Part shown: piece by piece, positions 35,372-43,806 of the stretch
Numbering within the stretch: the first letter of the stretch is position 1
Layout of the letters: the number at the start of each line of letters is the position of its first letter
Translations under genes and position numbers: made by a program
Origin: Roseateles_B sp041906185
GTDB taxonomy: Bacteria; Pseudomonadota; Gammaproteobacteria; Burkholderiales; Burkholderiaceae_C
Assembly (NCBI GenBank): GCA_041906185.1
Contig: JAYRJQ010000004.1
Span: 124,001 to 188,000, forward strand
DNA: 64,000 bases
Direction: 5' to 3'
The notes under the pieces: model-generated
Databases searched by the model: none
Told to the model about the DNA's origin: nothing
What the model saw: the letters and a program-made list of their open reading frames with translations, nothing else

Positions 35372-38026
35372 TCAGACCACCACGTTGACGAGACGGCCGG
35401 GCACGACCACGACCTTCTTCGGGGCCTGGCCGCCGCTGAACTCGGCGAACTTCTCGTGCGCCAGGGCGGCGGCCTCGATGGCGGCCTTGTCGGCACCGGC
35501 CGGCACCTTCAGCGAGCCGCGCAGCTTGCCGTTGACCTGCAGCATCAGCTCGATCTCGTCCTGCACCAGCGCGCCTTCGTCGACGGTCGGCCAGGCGGTG
35601 TCGAGCAGGTCGCCCAGCTGGGCCGCGAAGCCCAGCTCCTGCCACAGGGTGTGGGCGATGTGCGGGCAGGCCGGGTAGATCACGCGCAGCAGCACCGAGA
35701 CGCCCTCGCGCACGGCAGCGGACTGGCCGGCCACGTCCTTGAAGGCTTCCAGCGCATTCAGCAGCTTCATGGCCCCGGAGACCACGGTGTTGTACTGCAT
35801 GCGCTCGTAGTCATAGGAGACCTGCTTGAGCACGAGGTGCACCTCGCGGCGCAGGGCCTTGCCGTCGGCGCTCAGGGCGGCGAAGTCGCTGCCGGCGGCC
35901 TTGAGCGTGTCGGCATGCTTGGCGGCGAAGCCCCACACGCGCTTCAGGAAGCGGTGCGCACCTTCCACGCCGGCGTCGTTCCACTCCAGCGTCTGCTCGG
36001 GCGGGCTGGCGAACATCACGAACAGGCGGGCCGTGTCGGCGCCGTACTGGTTGATCAGCTCCTGCGGATCCACGCCGTTGTTCTTGGACTTGGACATGGT
36101 GCCCACGCCCTCGTAGTCGATGGCCGAGCCATCGCTCTTGAGCTTGGCGCCGACGATCTTGCCGCTCTTCTCGTCGAAGACGTTCTCGACCTCGTGCGGC
36201 CAGAAGTACTCGATGCCGCCCTTGTCCGTGCGGCGCGAGTAGATGTGGTTCAGCACCATGCCCTGGGTCAGCAGCTTGGTGAAGGGCTCGTCGATCTTCA
36301 CGAGGCCGAGGTCGCGCATGACCTTGGTCCAGAAGCGGGCGTACAGCAGGTGCAGGATCGCGTGCTCGATGCCGCCGATGTACTGGTCCATCGCGGCGCC
36401 CTGGCGCATCCAGTAGGCCGTGCCGTCGCCGACCATCGCGTCCTTGTTCTGCGCGTCGCAGTAGCGCATGAAGTACCAGGACGAGTCCACGAAGGTGTCC
36501 ATGGTGTCGGTCTCGCGCTTGGCGGGCTTGCCGCAGACCGGGCAGGGCACGTTCAGGAAGGCGCTGTGCTTGTTGAGCGGGTTGCCGCTGCCGTCCGGGA
36601 TGCATTCCTCGGGCAGAACGACCGGCAGGTCCTTCTCGGGCACGGGCACGGCGCCGTGCTCGTCGCAATGGATGATGGGGATCGGGGTGCCCCAGTAGCG
36701 CTGGCGGCTCACGCCCCAGTCGCGCAGGCGCCAGGTGGTCTTCTTCTCGCCCAGGCCCTTGGCCCCGACGAGTTCGGCCACCTTGTCCACGGCCTGCTTG
36801 TGGGTGAGGCCATCGAGCACGCCGGAGTTGACGCACACGCCCTGCTGCTTGTCGCCGTACCAGTCGGCCCAGGTGGTGGTCGAGAAGGTCTGGCCCTCGA
36901 CGGCCACGACCTGCTTGATTTCGATGCCGTACTTGTTGGCGAAGGCGAAGTCGCGCTCGTCATGCGCCGGCACGCCCATCACGGCGCCGTCGCCGTAGCT
37001 CATCAGCACGTAGTTGCCGATCCACACCGGCACCTGCGCACCGGTCAGCGGGTGCGTGACCACGAGGCCCGTGGGCATGCCCTTCTTTTCCTGCGTGGCG
37101 AGTTCGGCCTCGGTCGTGCCGCCCTGCTTGCATTCCTCGATGAAGGCGGCAAGCGCCGGGTTCGAGGCAGCGGCATGCGCGGCCAGCGGGTGCTCCGGCG
37201 CCACGGCGCAGAAGGTCACGCCCATGATGGTGTCGGCGCGGGTCGTGAAGACGTAGAGCTTGCCGTCCTGGATCAGCGCGCCGGTGGCGTCCTTGATCTC
37301 ATGCGGGAAGGCGAAGCGCACGCCCTGGCTCTTGCCGATCCAGTTCTCCTGCATCAGGCGCACGCGCTCGGGCCAGCCGCTGAGGTAGTTCTTGTCCTCG
37401 GGGTTGGCCACCGCGGCGAGCAGTTCCTCGGCGTAATCAGTGATCTTGAGGTAGTAGCCCGGGATCTCGCGCTTCTCGACCAGCGCGCCGGAGCGCCAGC
37501 CGCGGCCGTCGATCACCTGCTCGTTGGCCAGCACGGTCTGGTCGACCGGGTCCCAGTTGACGACCTGCGTGCGGCGCTCGGCGATGCCCTTCTCGAGCAT
37601 CTTCAGGAACAGCCACTGGTTCCACTTGTAGTACTCGGGCTGGCAGGTGGCGATCTCGCGCGACCAGTCGATGGCGAGGCCCATGGCCTGCATCTGCGAC
37701 TTCATGTACGCGATGTTGGAGTACGTCCATTGCGCCGGCGGCACCTTGCCCTTCATGGCGGCGTTCTCGGCCGGCAGGCCGAAGGCGTCCCAGCCCATGG
37801 GCATCAGCACGTTGTAGCCCTTCATGCGCAGCTGACGCGTGAGCATGTCGTTGATCGTGTAGTTGCGCACATGGCCCATGTGCAGCTTGCCGCTGGGGTA
37901 GGGCAGCATGGAGCAGGCGTAGAACTTCGGCTTGTTCTCGTCCTCTAGAACACGGTAGGCGTCGCGTTCGTTCCAGTACTGCCGCGCGGCGGCTTCGATC
38001 TCGTTGGGGGCGTACTTGTCGTTCAT
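35372..38026 (-). CDS. leuS: leucine--tRNA ligase
   Basis: An 884-residue class I synthetase. HIGH appears as HMGH in PSGKLHMGHVRNY; KMSKS as MSKSKNNGVDP; the CP1 editing domain (about 220-420) has the Thr-rich FTTRADTIMGVTF and conserved DERDFAFANKYG; a zinc-ribbon-like insertion shows PCPVCGKPAKRE. The C-terminal anticodon domain ends GGQAPKKVVVVPGRLVNVVV. ATG 38026 starts MNDKYAPNEIE, the usual betaproteobacterial start. First gene of the leuS-lptE-holA unit. Confidence 0.98.
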   Translation of the reverse strand: MNDKYAPNEIEAAARQYWNERDAYRVLEDENKPKFYACSMLPYPSGKLHMGHVRNYTINDMLTRQLRMKGYNVLMPMGWDAFGLPAENAAMKGKVPPAQWTYSNIAYMKSQMQAMGLAIDWSREIATCQPEYYKWNQWLFLKMLEKGIAERRTQVVNWDPVDQTVLANEQVIDGRGWRSGALVEKREIPGYYLKITDYAEELLAAVANPEDKNYLSGWPERVRLMQENWIGKSQGVRFAFPHEIKDATGALIQDGKLYVFTTRADTIMGVTFCAVAPEHPLAAHAAASNPALAAFIEECKQGGTTEAELATQEKKGMPTGLVVTHPLTGAQVPVWIGNYVLMSYGDGAVMGVPAHDERDFAFANKYGIEIKQVVAVEGQTFSTTTWADWYGDKQQGVCVNSGVLDGLTHKQAVDKVAELVGAKGLGEKKTTWRLRDWGVSRQRYWGTPIPIIHCDEHGAVPVPEKDLPVVLPEECIPDGSGNPLNKHSAFLNVPCPVCGKPAKRETDTMDTFVDSSWYFMRYCDAQNKDAMVGDGTAYWMRQGAAMDQYIGGIEHAILHLLYARFWTKVMRDLGLVKIDEPFTKLLTQGMVLNHIYSRRTDKGGIEYFWPHEVENVFDEKSGKIVGAKLKSDGSAIDYEGVGTMSKSKNNGVDPQELINQYGADTARLFVMFASPPEQTLEWNDAGVEGAHRFLKRVWGFAAKHADTLKAAGSDFAALSADGKALRREVHLVLKQVSYDYERMQYNTVVSGAMKLLNALEAFKDVAGQSAAVREGVSVLLRVIYPACPHIAHTLWQELGFAAQLGDLLDTAWPTVDEGALVQDEIELMLQVNGKLRGSLKVPAGADKAAIEAAALAHEKFAEFSGGQAPKKVVVVPGRLVNVVV

Positions 38027-38063
38027 GCGCCAAATTGTAGGCGCAGGGTGGGGTGCGCCCGCT

Positions 38064-38492
38064 TCAGGGCTTGTCGCTGCTCGGTGCTTGGGCGACGAAG
38101 GCAATGCGGTGCAGGCCGCCGTCCTGGATCCAGCCGATCAGCTCGGCCACGCGGCCGTAGGGCACGGCCTGGTCGGCGCGCAGCTGCACCTCCATCTCGG
38201 GGCGGGACTGGCCGAGCTGCTTGATGCGGGTCTTGAAGGTCGCCGGGTCGAGGCGCTCCTCGCCCAGGAAGAGCTCGCCGCTCGGGCTTAGGGCGACGGC
38301 GATGAACTGCGGCGTGTCGGAGGGCGAGGCGGCCTCGCTCTTGGGCAGGTCGAGGCGCAGGGACGACGTCATCAGCGGCGCCGTGATCATGAAGATGACC
38401 AGCAGCACCAGCATGACGTCGATCAGCGGCGTCATGTTGATCTCGCCCATGGGCTTGGGCGCTTCGCGGCGTTCCAGGCGGCCGAACCTCAT
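38064..38492 (-). CDS. exbD: ExbD/TolR-family biopolymer transport protein
   Basis: A 142-residue protein with a short cytoplasmic head (RFGRLERREAPKPMGEIN), one membrane segment MTPLIDVMLVLLVIFMITAP that carries the essential Asp (LIDV), and a periplasmic ExbD/TolR domain ending VAQAPS. With the MotA/TolQ-type protein encoded 58 bases upstream it forms a proton-driven motor that energises either TonB-dependent uptake or the Tol system. Neither tonB nor tolA/tolB is adjacent, so which system it serves is open. ATG 38492 chosen; codons upstream are non-coding. Confidence 0.9.
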   Translation of the reverse strand: MRFGRLERREAPKPMGEINMTPLIDVMLVLLVIFMITAPLMTSSLRLDLPKSEAASPSDTPQFIAVALSPSGELFLGEERLDPATFKTRIKQLGQSRPEMEVQLRADQAVPYGRVAELIGWIQDGGLHRIAFVAQAPSSDKP

Positions 38493-38550
38493 GTCAGCCC
38501 CTCGCCCGGCGCACGTGCTGGGCGGTCCCCCGGGGGGACGCGGCAACTCG

Positions 38551-39201
38551 TCATGATGTGGCGCTGTCCAGGAATTCGCGCAGGTCGTGCGCAAAGCCTT
38601 CGAGCTCGGCCTCGCAGGCGCCGATGCGCTTGCCGAAGACGTTGTAGGCCAGCACGGCGGGAATCGCCACCGCCAGGCCGGCGGCCGTCATCACGAGCGC
38701 CTCGCCCACCGGGCCCGCCACGCGGTCGATGGTGAGGTTGCCGGCGGCCGAGATGCTCTCGAGCGCGTGGTAGATGCCCCAGACCGTGCCGAAGAGGCCC
38801 ACGAAGGGCGCCGTGCTGCCCACGGAGGCCAGGAGCACCTGCCCGTACTGCAGCTGCTGCACGATGCGGTGCAGGGCGTCGCGCAGGCGGCGGGTCAGCT
38901 GGGAGTCCCGGTCACCCTGGGCGGCCAGGGTCTGGGCGGCGGGGGCTTCGGTGGCAGCCTGCAGCAGCGGCGCGAGCACGCCTTCGCGGTCGATCCGTGC
39001 CACGGTGGCGCGGCCCTCGTCGAGCGAGGGGGCGTTCCAGAAGGCGCTCATGCCCTGCGCCAGGTCGAGGCGGGCCCGGCGCAGCTGCCAGCCCTTCCAG
39101 AAGATCAGCACCCATGCGCTGACGGACATCGCCAGCAGCAGCAGGGCCACGGTGCGGCCCACGCCATCGCTCTGGGCCCAGAACTGGAGGAAGCCGCCCA
39201 T
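38551..39201 (-). CDS. exbB: MotA/TolQ/ExbB-family proton channel protein
   Basis: A 216-residue inner-membrane protein with three membrane segments: about 18-38 (VALLLLAMSVSAWVLIFWKG), about 120-145 and about 165-185. The core GSTAPFVGLFGTVWGIYHAL and AGPVGEALVMTAAGLAVAIPAVLAYN are the diagnostic ExbB/TolQ motifs. It pentamerises around an ExbD dimer. It stands between dapB (five bases) and exbD, probably on the bamE-dapB transcript. Confidence 0.93.
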   Translation of the reverse strand: MGGFLQFWAQSDGVGRTVALLLLAMSVSAWVLIFWKGWQLRRARLDLAQGMSAFWNAPSLDEGRATVARIDREGVLAPLLQAATEAPAAQTLAAQGDRDSQLTRRLRDALHRIVQQLQYGQVLLASVGSTAPFVGLFGTVWGIYHALESISAAGNLTIDRVAGPVGEALVMTAAGLAVAIPAVLAYNVFGKRIGACEAELEGFAHDLREFLDSATS

Positions 39202-39206
39202 GGTGC

Positions 39207-40031
39207 TCAGGCGCTCCGGGTGCTTTGGCCGCTCAGGCCGAGCACGTCATCCATGCCGTAGAGGCCCGGGCCGCTGCGGGCCAGGAATCGCGCGGCGCGC
39301 AGGCTGCCCTGGGCGTAGGTCGCGCGGCTGGAGGACTTGTGCGAGATCTCGATGCGTTCACCCGTGCCGGCGAACAGCACGGTGTGGTCGCCGATGATGT
39401 CACCGCCGCGGACCGTCGCAAAGCCGATGGTGGACGGGTCACGCTCGCCGGTCACGCCTTCGCGGCCGTAGACGGCGCATTGCTTCAGGTCGCGCCCCAG
39501 GGCGTCTGCGACCACCTCGCCCATCTTCAGGGCCGTGCCGCTCGGGGCATCGACCTTGTGGCGATGGTGGGCCTCGATGATCTCGATGTCATAGCCCTCG
39601 TTCAGCGCGCGGGCCGCCATGTCCAGCAGCTTGAGCACGACATTGACGCCCACGCTCATGTTGGGCGCCATCATGATGCCGATCTTCTGGGCGCCGGCCG
39701 CGATGCGGGCTTTCTGCTCGGGCTCGAAGCCGGTGGTGCCGATCACCATCGCCACGCCCAGCTCCTCGCACAGGGCCAGGTGGGCCAGCGTGCCTTCCGG
39801 GCGGGTGAAGTCGATCAGCACCTGCGCGCCGGCCAGGCCCTCGCGCAGGTCGGACGTCACGCGCACGCCGCTCTCGCGGCCCAGGAAGGCGCCGGCATCC
39901 TGGCCCAGCAGCAGACTGCCGTCGCGGTCCAGGGCGCCGCTGAGCTGGCAGTCGGACGACTGCAGCACGGCCTCGATCAGCATGCGGCCCATGCGGCCGG
40001 ACGCGCCGGCAATGGCGATGCGCACGCTCAT
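39207..40031 (-). CDS. dapB: 4-hydroxy-tetrahydrodipicolinate reductase
   Basis: A 274-residue enzyme that makes tetrahydrodipicolinate in lysine and meso-diaminopimelate synthesis. NAD(P) fold at the start (IAIAGASGRMGRMLIEAV), VLIDFTRPEGTL, VMVIGTTGFEPEQ, the catalytic EIIEAHHRHKVDAPSGTAL and a C-terminal DHTVLFAGTGERIEISHKSSSR are all DapB signatures. It overlaps bamE by four bases, so the two are translationally coupled. Confidence 0.97.
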   Translation of the reverse strand: MSVRIAIAGASGRMGRMLIEAVLQSSDCQLSGALDRDGSLLLGQDAGAFLGRESGVRVTSDLREGLAGAQVLIDFTRPEGTLAHLALCEELGVAMVIGTTGFEPEQKARIAAGAQKIGIMMAPNMSVGVNVVLKLLDMAARALNEGYDIEIIEAHHRHKVDAPSGTALKMGEVVADALGRDLKQCAVYGREGVTGERDPSTIGFATVRGGDIIGDHTVLFAGTGERIEISHKSSSRATYAQGSLRAARFLARSGPGLYGMDDVLGLSGQSTRSA

Positions 40032-40609
40032 GAGCGGGGTTCCAGCGGCGGGTAGCTGCGGATGGGGCCCATCGGCTCCACGGCGGCCGGGGCCTGCTTG
40101 GCCGGCGTCGGCAGCGCCTTGCGCTCGGCCTCGCTCAGGGCCAGCTTGGGGGAATCGCCCTTCGGCTTGAAGCTGTTGATGGAGGCGACGAACTCGCGCT
40201 CCGTGGGGATGTCGCTCGGGGCATCCACGCTCTTCAGGGCGTCACCCTCGAACCAGACCACCACATGGCGGCGCTGCGGCTCGGTGCCCTGGCGGCGGAT
40301 GGTGAAGATGTAGTCCCAGCGTTCCTCGTGGAAGACGTCGGTCAGCATGGGCGAGCCCAGCAGGTCCTGGACCTGGGCGCGGGGCATGCCGGGCTTGACG
40401 CTGGCCAGGAGCTCCTTGGTCAGCACGTTGCCTTGCACCACCTCGACGCGGTAGGGGCGGACGAAGCCCAGCACCTTGTCGCCGGTCGCGGAGGTCAGCT
40501 CGCTCAGCTTGGGCATCTGGCTGCAGCCCCCCAGGGCCAGCAGCGCCAGCGCCAGGGCACCGGTCAGCGGCCAGCCGCGCGGGCTGGCGTCAGGAGAAAT
40601 GAGTCGCAT
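40028..40609 (-). CDS. bamE: outer-membrane protein assembly factor BamE
   Basis: A 193-residue lipoprotein (SmpA/OmlA family). Signal and lipobox: LALALLALGGCSQ with Cys29. The BamE domain follows: VVQGNVLTKELLASVKPGMP, QVQDLLGSPMLTDVFHEERWDYIF and VVWFEGDALKSVD. It is longer than E. coli BamE because of a C-terminal Pro/Ala/Lys-rich tail (about residues 140-193). Stabilises the BAM complex that folds outer-membrane proteins such as LptD. It is divergent from fur, the usual arrangement in Burkholderiales. Confidence 0.93.
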   Translation of the reverse strand: MRLISPDASPRGWPLTGALALALLALGGCSQMPKLSELTSATGDKVLGFVRPYRVEVVQGNVLTKELLASVKPGMPRAQVQDLLGSPMLTDVFHEERWDYIFTIRRQGTEPQRRHVVVWFEGDALKSVDAPSDIPTEREFVASINSFKPKGDSPKLALSEAERKALPTPAKQAPAAVEPMGPIRSYPPLEPRS

Positions 40610-40646
40610 GTCACTAGGGGCTTAGAAGTCGGCGGCCCAAGCTGGC

Positions 40647-40664
40647 TATGATCGACCCATTCTA
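40647..40664. promoter_or_regulatory. overlapping divergent -10 boxes for fur and bamE
   Basis: TATGAT (40647-40652) reads towards fur and ATTCTA (40659-40664), that is TAGAAT on the minus strand, reads towards bamE. Both lie in the 103-base gap. A clear Fur box for autoregulation is not visible. Confidence 0.4.
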
Positions 40665-40712
40665 GCGGCAGGCCCGGGGCCTGCTGACTGCACGCAGATT
40701 GCCGGCAAGACC

Positions 40713-41138
40713 ATGAACCGCACCGACGAAATCAAGAACAGCGGCCTCAAGGCCACGCTGCCCCGCATCAAGATCCTCGAGATCTTCCAGAAGACCGCCC
40801 AGCGCCACATGACGGCCGAGGACGTCTACAAGGCCCTGCTCGTGGAAGACGCCGACATCGGCCTCGCCACCGTCTACCGGGTGCTGACCCAGTTCGAGCA
40901 GGCGGGCCTGCTGTCGCGCAACCATTTCGAGTCCGGCAAGGCCGTGTTCGAGCTCAACGAAGGCCATCACCACGACCACCTCGTGTGCCTCACCTGCGGC
41001 AAGGTGGAGGAGTTCTTCGACCCCGAGATCGAGACTCGCCAGCACAAGATCGCCCTGGAGCGCGGCTTCGAGCTGCAGGAGCATTCGCTGTCGCTCTATG
41101 CGAGCTGCGTCAAGAAGGACTGCGCGAACCGGCGCTGA
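40713..41138 (+). CDS. fur: ferric uptake regulator Fur
   Basis: A 141-residue iron-sensing repressor. The N-terminal winged helix (LKATLPRIKILEIFQ, MTAEDVYKALL, GLATVYRVLTQFEQAGLL) reads Fur boxes; the metal-binding dimer domain has EGHHHDHLVCLTCGKVEEF with the His-rich regulatory site and a CxxC zinc site, and a second pair in ASCVKKDC. Length and motifs are standard. It is convergent with hprK after 30 bases. Confidence 0.97.
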   Translation: MNRTDEIKNSGLKATLPRIKILEIFQKTAQRHMTAEDVYKALLVEDADIGLATVYRVLTQFEQAGLLSRNHFESGKAVFELNEGHHHDHLVCLTCGKVEEFFDPEIETRQHKIALERGFELQEHSLSLYASCVKKDCANRR

Positions 41139-41168
41139 CCCCGCCCCTTTCGCGCCCCGAACAAGGCC

Positions 41169-42131
41169 TCAGGCGTCGTCCTGCAGGCCTTTTTCAATGG
41201 CGCGCTGGTGGCGCTCGACGAACTCGCGGTAGGTGTCGATGCCGCGCAGCTGCAGGATGGTGTTGCGCACAGCGGCCTCGACCAGCACGGCCAGGTTGCG
41301 GCCCGCGTCCACGGCGATCACGACCTTGCGTACGGGCATGCCCAGCACTTCCTCGTAGAGCGGCTCGTAGGGCAGGCGCTCGAAGTCGCGTTCCATGGTC
41401 TCCTTGCGGACCAGATGCACGATGAGCTTGAGCCGCATCTTGCGGCGCACGGCGGTCTCGCCAAAGATGGCCTTGATGTCCAGCAGGCCGATGCCTCGAA
41501 CCTCGAGCAGGTTCATCAGCAGCTCCGGGCAACGACCCTCGATGGCCGTCTGGGAGATGCGGAAGAAGTCGACGGCATCGTCCGCCACCAGCCCGTGGCC
41601 GCGCGAGATCAGCTCCAGGCCCAGCTCGCTCTTGCCGAGGCCGGACTCGCCGGTGAGCAGGACGCCCAGGCCGAGGATGTCCATGAAGACGCCGTGCCGC
41701 GTCGTGCGGTTGGCGCACAGCTGCGCCAGGTAGGCGCGCACCACGTCGATGGCATGGCCGGCGGATTCCGAGGTGACGAAGAGCGGGATCTCGGCGCGGT
41801 CGCACATGGCGACGAGGCGGTCCGGCGGGGTCTGGTCGTCCGCGACGATGATGACGGGCGGCTCCAGGGTCACGATGCGCGCGATGCGGCGGTCCAGCAC
41901 CTCGCCCGAGGCTTCGCTCAGGTAGGCCACCTCGCGGCGCCCCACCAGCTGCACGCGGTAGGGATGGATGTAGTTCAGGTAGCCGACGAGGTCGGCGGCG
42001 GACTGCGCATCCCGCACGGCGGTGTCGTCGAAACGGCGCTCCGGGTGGGCATGTCCGGCGATCCAGGCCCAGCGCAGGGCCTCGCGGAGTTCTTCGAAGA
42101 GGCGGTCGGCGCTGATCGAGGTGGGTTTCAT
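41169..42131 (-). CDS. hprK: HPr kinase/phosphorylase
   Basis: A 320-residue bifunctional enzyme that phosphorylates and dephosphorylates a Ser of HPr. The N-terminal domain is followed by the P-loop GESGLGKSELGLELISRGH near residue 160, the HprK signature GIGLLDIKAIFGE and the downstream FERLPYEPLYEEVLGMPVRKV. In proteobacteria it belongs to an incomplete PTS that signals nutrient status and not sugar uptake. It follows ptsN by 13 bases, the usual order. Confidence 0.96.
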   Translation of the reverse strand: MKPTSISADRLFEELREALRWAWIAGHAHPERRFDDTAVRDAQSAADLVGYLNYIHPYRVQLVGRREVAYLSEASGEVLDRRIARIVTLEPPVIIVADDQTPPDRLVAMCDRAEIPLFVTSESAGHAIDVVRAYLAQLCANRTTRHGVFMDILGLGVLLTGESGLGKSELGLELISRGHGLVADDAVDFFRISQTAIEGRCPELLMNLLEVRGIGLLDIKAIFGETAVRRKMRLKLIVHLVRKETMERDFERLPYEPLYEEVLGMPVRKVVIAVDAGRNLAVLVEAAVRNTILQLRGIDTYREFVERHQRAIEKGLQDDA

Positions 42132-42144
42132 CCGGTGATCAGTC

Positions 42145-42615
42145 TCAGGCGACCGACTTCAGCGGTTCCCAGTCTGCGATGAGCTTGTGCAGCGTCGCGG
42201 CCTCGGCCTCGGTCTTGAGGCGCTCGCGCAGTCCGCGGTCCGAGAGCATCTCGGCGATCTCGGAGAGGATTTCGAGGTGACGCTGGGTGGCGGCCTCGGG
42301 CACCAGCAGGAAGATCAGCAGGGAGACGGGTTCGTCGTCCGGCGCATCGAAGCCGATGGCCTGCTGCACGCGCAGCACCGCGGCCAGCGGGTTCTTCAGC
42401 CCCTTGATGCGGCCATGCGGGATAGCCACGCCATGACCCAGACCGGTCGAGCCGAGGCGCTCCCGGGCAAAGAGGTTGTCCGTGACCAGGGCGCGAGCGA
42501 TGGAGTGGTTGTTCTCGAACAGCAGCCCGGCTTGTTCAAAAACGCGCTTCTTGCTGGAGGCGTCCACATTCACCAGCACATTGCTGGCAGGCAGGATGGC
42601 GGCGAGACGGTTCAT
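42145..42615 (-). CDS. ptsN: PTS IIA-like nitrogen-regulatory protein PtsN (EIIA-Ntr)
   Basis: A 156-residue phosphocarrier. The phosphorylated His is His67 in GVAIPHGRIKGL; LLFENNHSIARALVTDNLFARE and IFLLVPEAATQRHLEIL are standard for the family. It is phosphorylated through EI-Ntr/NPr (not in the window) and regulates potassium, nitrogen and carbon functions by protein contact. ATG 42615 is used; a GTG nine bases earlier is possible. Coupled with hprK. Confidence 0.95.
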   Translation of the reverse strand: MNRLAAILPASNVLVNVDASSKKRVFEQAGLLFENNHSIARALVTDNLFARERLGSTGLGHGVAIPHGRIKGLKNPLAAVLRVQQAIGFDAPDDEPVSLLIFLLVPEAATQRHLEILSEIAEMLSDRGLRERLKTEAEAATLHKLIADWEPLKSVA

Positions 42616-42686
42616 CGAGGTCACAGCGCCGATTACGGCTGGGTAGGCCTTGGGCGGGACGCTTGGTCACTAGGGTTGGAGCGCCG

Positions 42687-42692
42687 ATTATA
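42687..42692 (-). promoter_or_regulatory. -10 box upstream of ptsN-hprK
   Basis: The minus strand reads TTTCTATAATCGG here, a perfect TATAAT, 72 bases before the ptsN start. The expected -35 position (GCACCC) does not match, so it may depend on an activator. Confidence 0.5.
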
Positions 42693-42806
42693 GAAAGCTC
42701 CTTGCCCCCGGGTGCCCCGTCGACCGGGAGAGCCCCCCAAATGCGTCCGATTGCGTGACATTGAGGCGCTCCGGCAACGCTCTTGCACGCGTGGGCGATC
42801 AGCAAA

Positions 42807-42828
42807 AAGGCGCCCGGGTGGGCGCCTT
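42807..42828 (-). terminator. Rho-independent terminator of hpf
   Basis: AAGGCGCCC (42807-42815) pairs with GGGCGCCTT (42820-42828) with a four-base loop; AAAAA at 42804-42808 gives the U-run on the minus transcript. It lies 22 bases after the hpf stop and separates hpf from ptsN-hprK. Confidence 0.88.
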
Positions 42829-42850
42829 GCGAACTCAAGGAATTCAGGAC

Positions 42851-43192
42851 TCAGGGAGCCGGCACATCCATGCGCTTGGCGGCCTGGTGGTGGTGGTCCT
42901 GGAGCTTGTCCTTGTGGCGGCAGACCTGACGATCCAGCTTGTCCATCAGCTGGTCAATGGCGGCGTATAGATCTTCATGAGCCTGCTCGACAAAGATGTC
43001 ACGTCCCTTCACGTGGACGGTGACCTCGGCCTTTTGTCGGCGCTCCTTCTCCTTCTGCTTCTCCACCGTGAGCAGGACGTTGATGTCAACGACCTGGTCA
43101 AAGTGGCGGGTCACCCGGTCCAGCTTGGTCAGCACGTATTCGCGCAGCGCTGGGGTCACTTCAAGATGGTGGCCGCTGATAGTCAGGTTCAT
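42851..43192 (-). CDS. hpf: ribosome hibernation promoting factor HPF
   Basis: A 113-residue short-form HPF/YfiA protein that binds the 30S decoding region and drives 100S dimer formation in stationary phase. The S30AE domain shows MNLTISGHHLEVTPALREYV, LDRVTRHFDQVVDINVLL and AEVTVHVKGRDIFVEQAHEDLYAAID, then a His-rich tail. ATG 43192 has an excellent ribosome-binding site, AAGGAGG, seven bases upstream. It has its own terminator and a long 5' region, so it is expressed apart from ptsN. A sigma-54 promoter is often found before hpf but I could not find one here. Confidence 0.95.
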   Translation of the reverse strand: MNLTISGHHLEVTPALREYVLTKLDRVTRHFDQVVDINVLLTVEKQKEKERRQKAEVTVHVKGRDIFVEQAHEDLYAAIDQLMDKLDRQVCRHKDKLQDHHHQAAKRMDVPAP

Positions 43193-43538
43193 AAAGCCTC
43201 CTTTCACAGGGCTTGGTCGCGAGAAAGCGTTGGTGCTTGAGAACTGTGGCGGTCGCTGTGGCGATGCGCCATTCGTCGGAGCTTCAGAGGTCTTGAGGGG
43301 GAGATTGAGGCGTGTGCGGCAGTCAGTAGCAGAGTGGAGGAATCGTTCTAGTTGCGGATCAGTGTGCTCCTGAACCCCGAACGTGACAAGCGTTTTAAGG
43401 CGCCATCAGGCGGCATCCGCAGGTGCATATTTGCTCGAGCGCAAAGCCGTGACGGATTGCGCAGCCCGCCGTTCGAGGCCGCCGCGCGCCCCTGGGGCAA
43501 GCCCTCGGATATCGTCGCCCCGCGCGCCATAGAAATGC

Positions 43539-43806
43539 TTGATGCGGCCTCCGGCGCGGCGCGATAATGCGCCGTCCCCGCTACTGGAGCCCCCCTTGGA
43601 CAGCGATCACCCTCGGTGACCGTCCACTCCAGCGTCCTGGTTCGCGCGGCGCCTGAGCAGGCGCCCCGTGTGGCCGGTGTCCGGAGTGAGACGGGTCGCC
43701 CCTGCCCCCTGCCCCGGACCTGGCCTGCGCTGCAAGGCTTGTCCAACGCCCCTAGATTGATCCCGCCGCGCCTGCTTGCCGGCTGGACGCATGCGCTGGA
43801 GCCCTC
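43539..43806 (+). promoter_or_regulatory. corA promoter and long structured leader
   Basis: TTGATG (43539-43544), 18 bases, GATAAT (43563-43568) make a good sigma-70 promoter, which leaves a leader of about 230 bases before the corA ATG at 43807. The leader holds TCACC-CTC-GGTGA near 43610 and the perfect eight-pair hairpin GGCGCCTG/CAGGCGCC (43648-43665). The 614-base gap between hpf and corA otherwise holds the hpf upstream region (a weak TAGAAC on the minus strand at 43345-43350) and no gene. Confidence 0.55.

Noticed and set aside
43193..43400. Sigma-54 promoter for hpf
   Set aside because: The -24/-12 pattern TGGCAC-N5-TTGC was not found on the minus strand upstream of hpf, although rpoN is present in the window.
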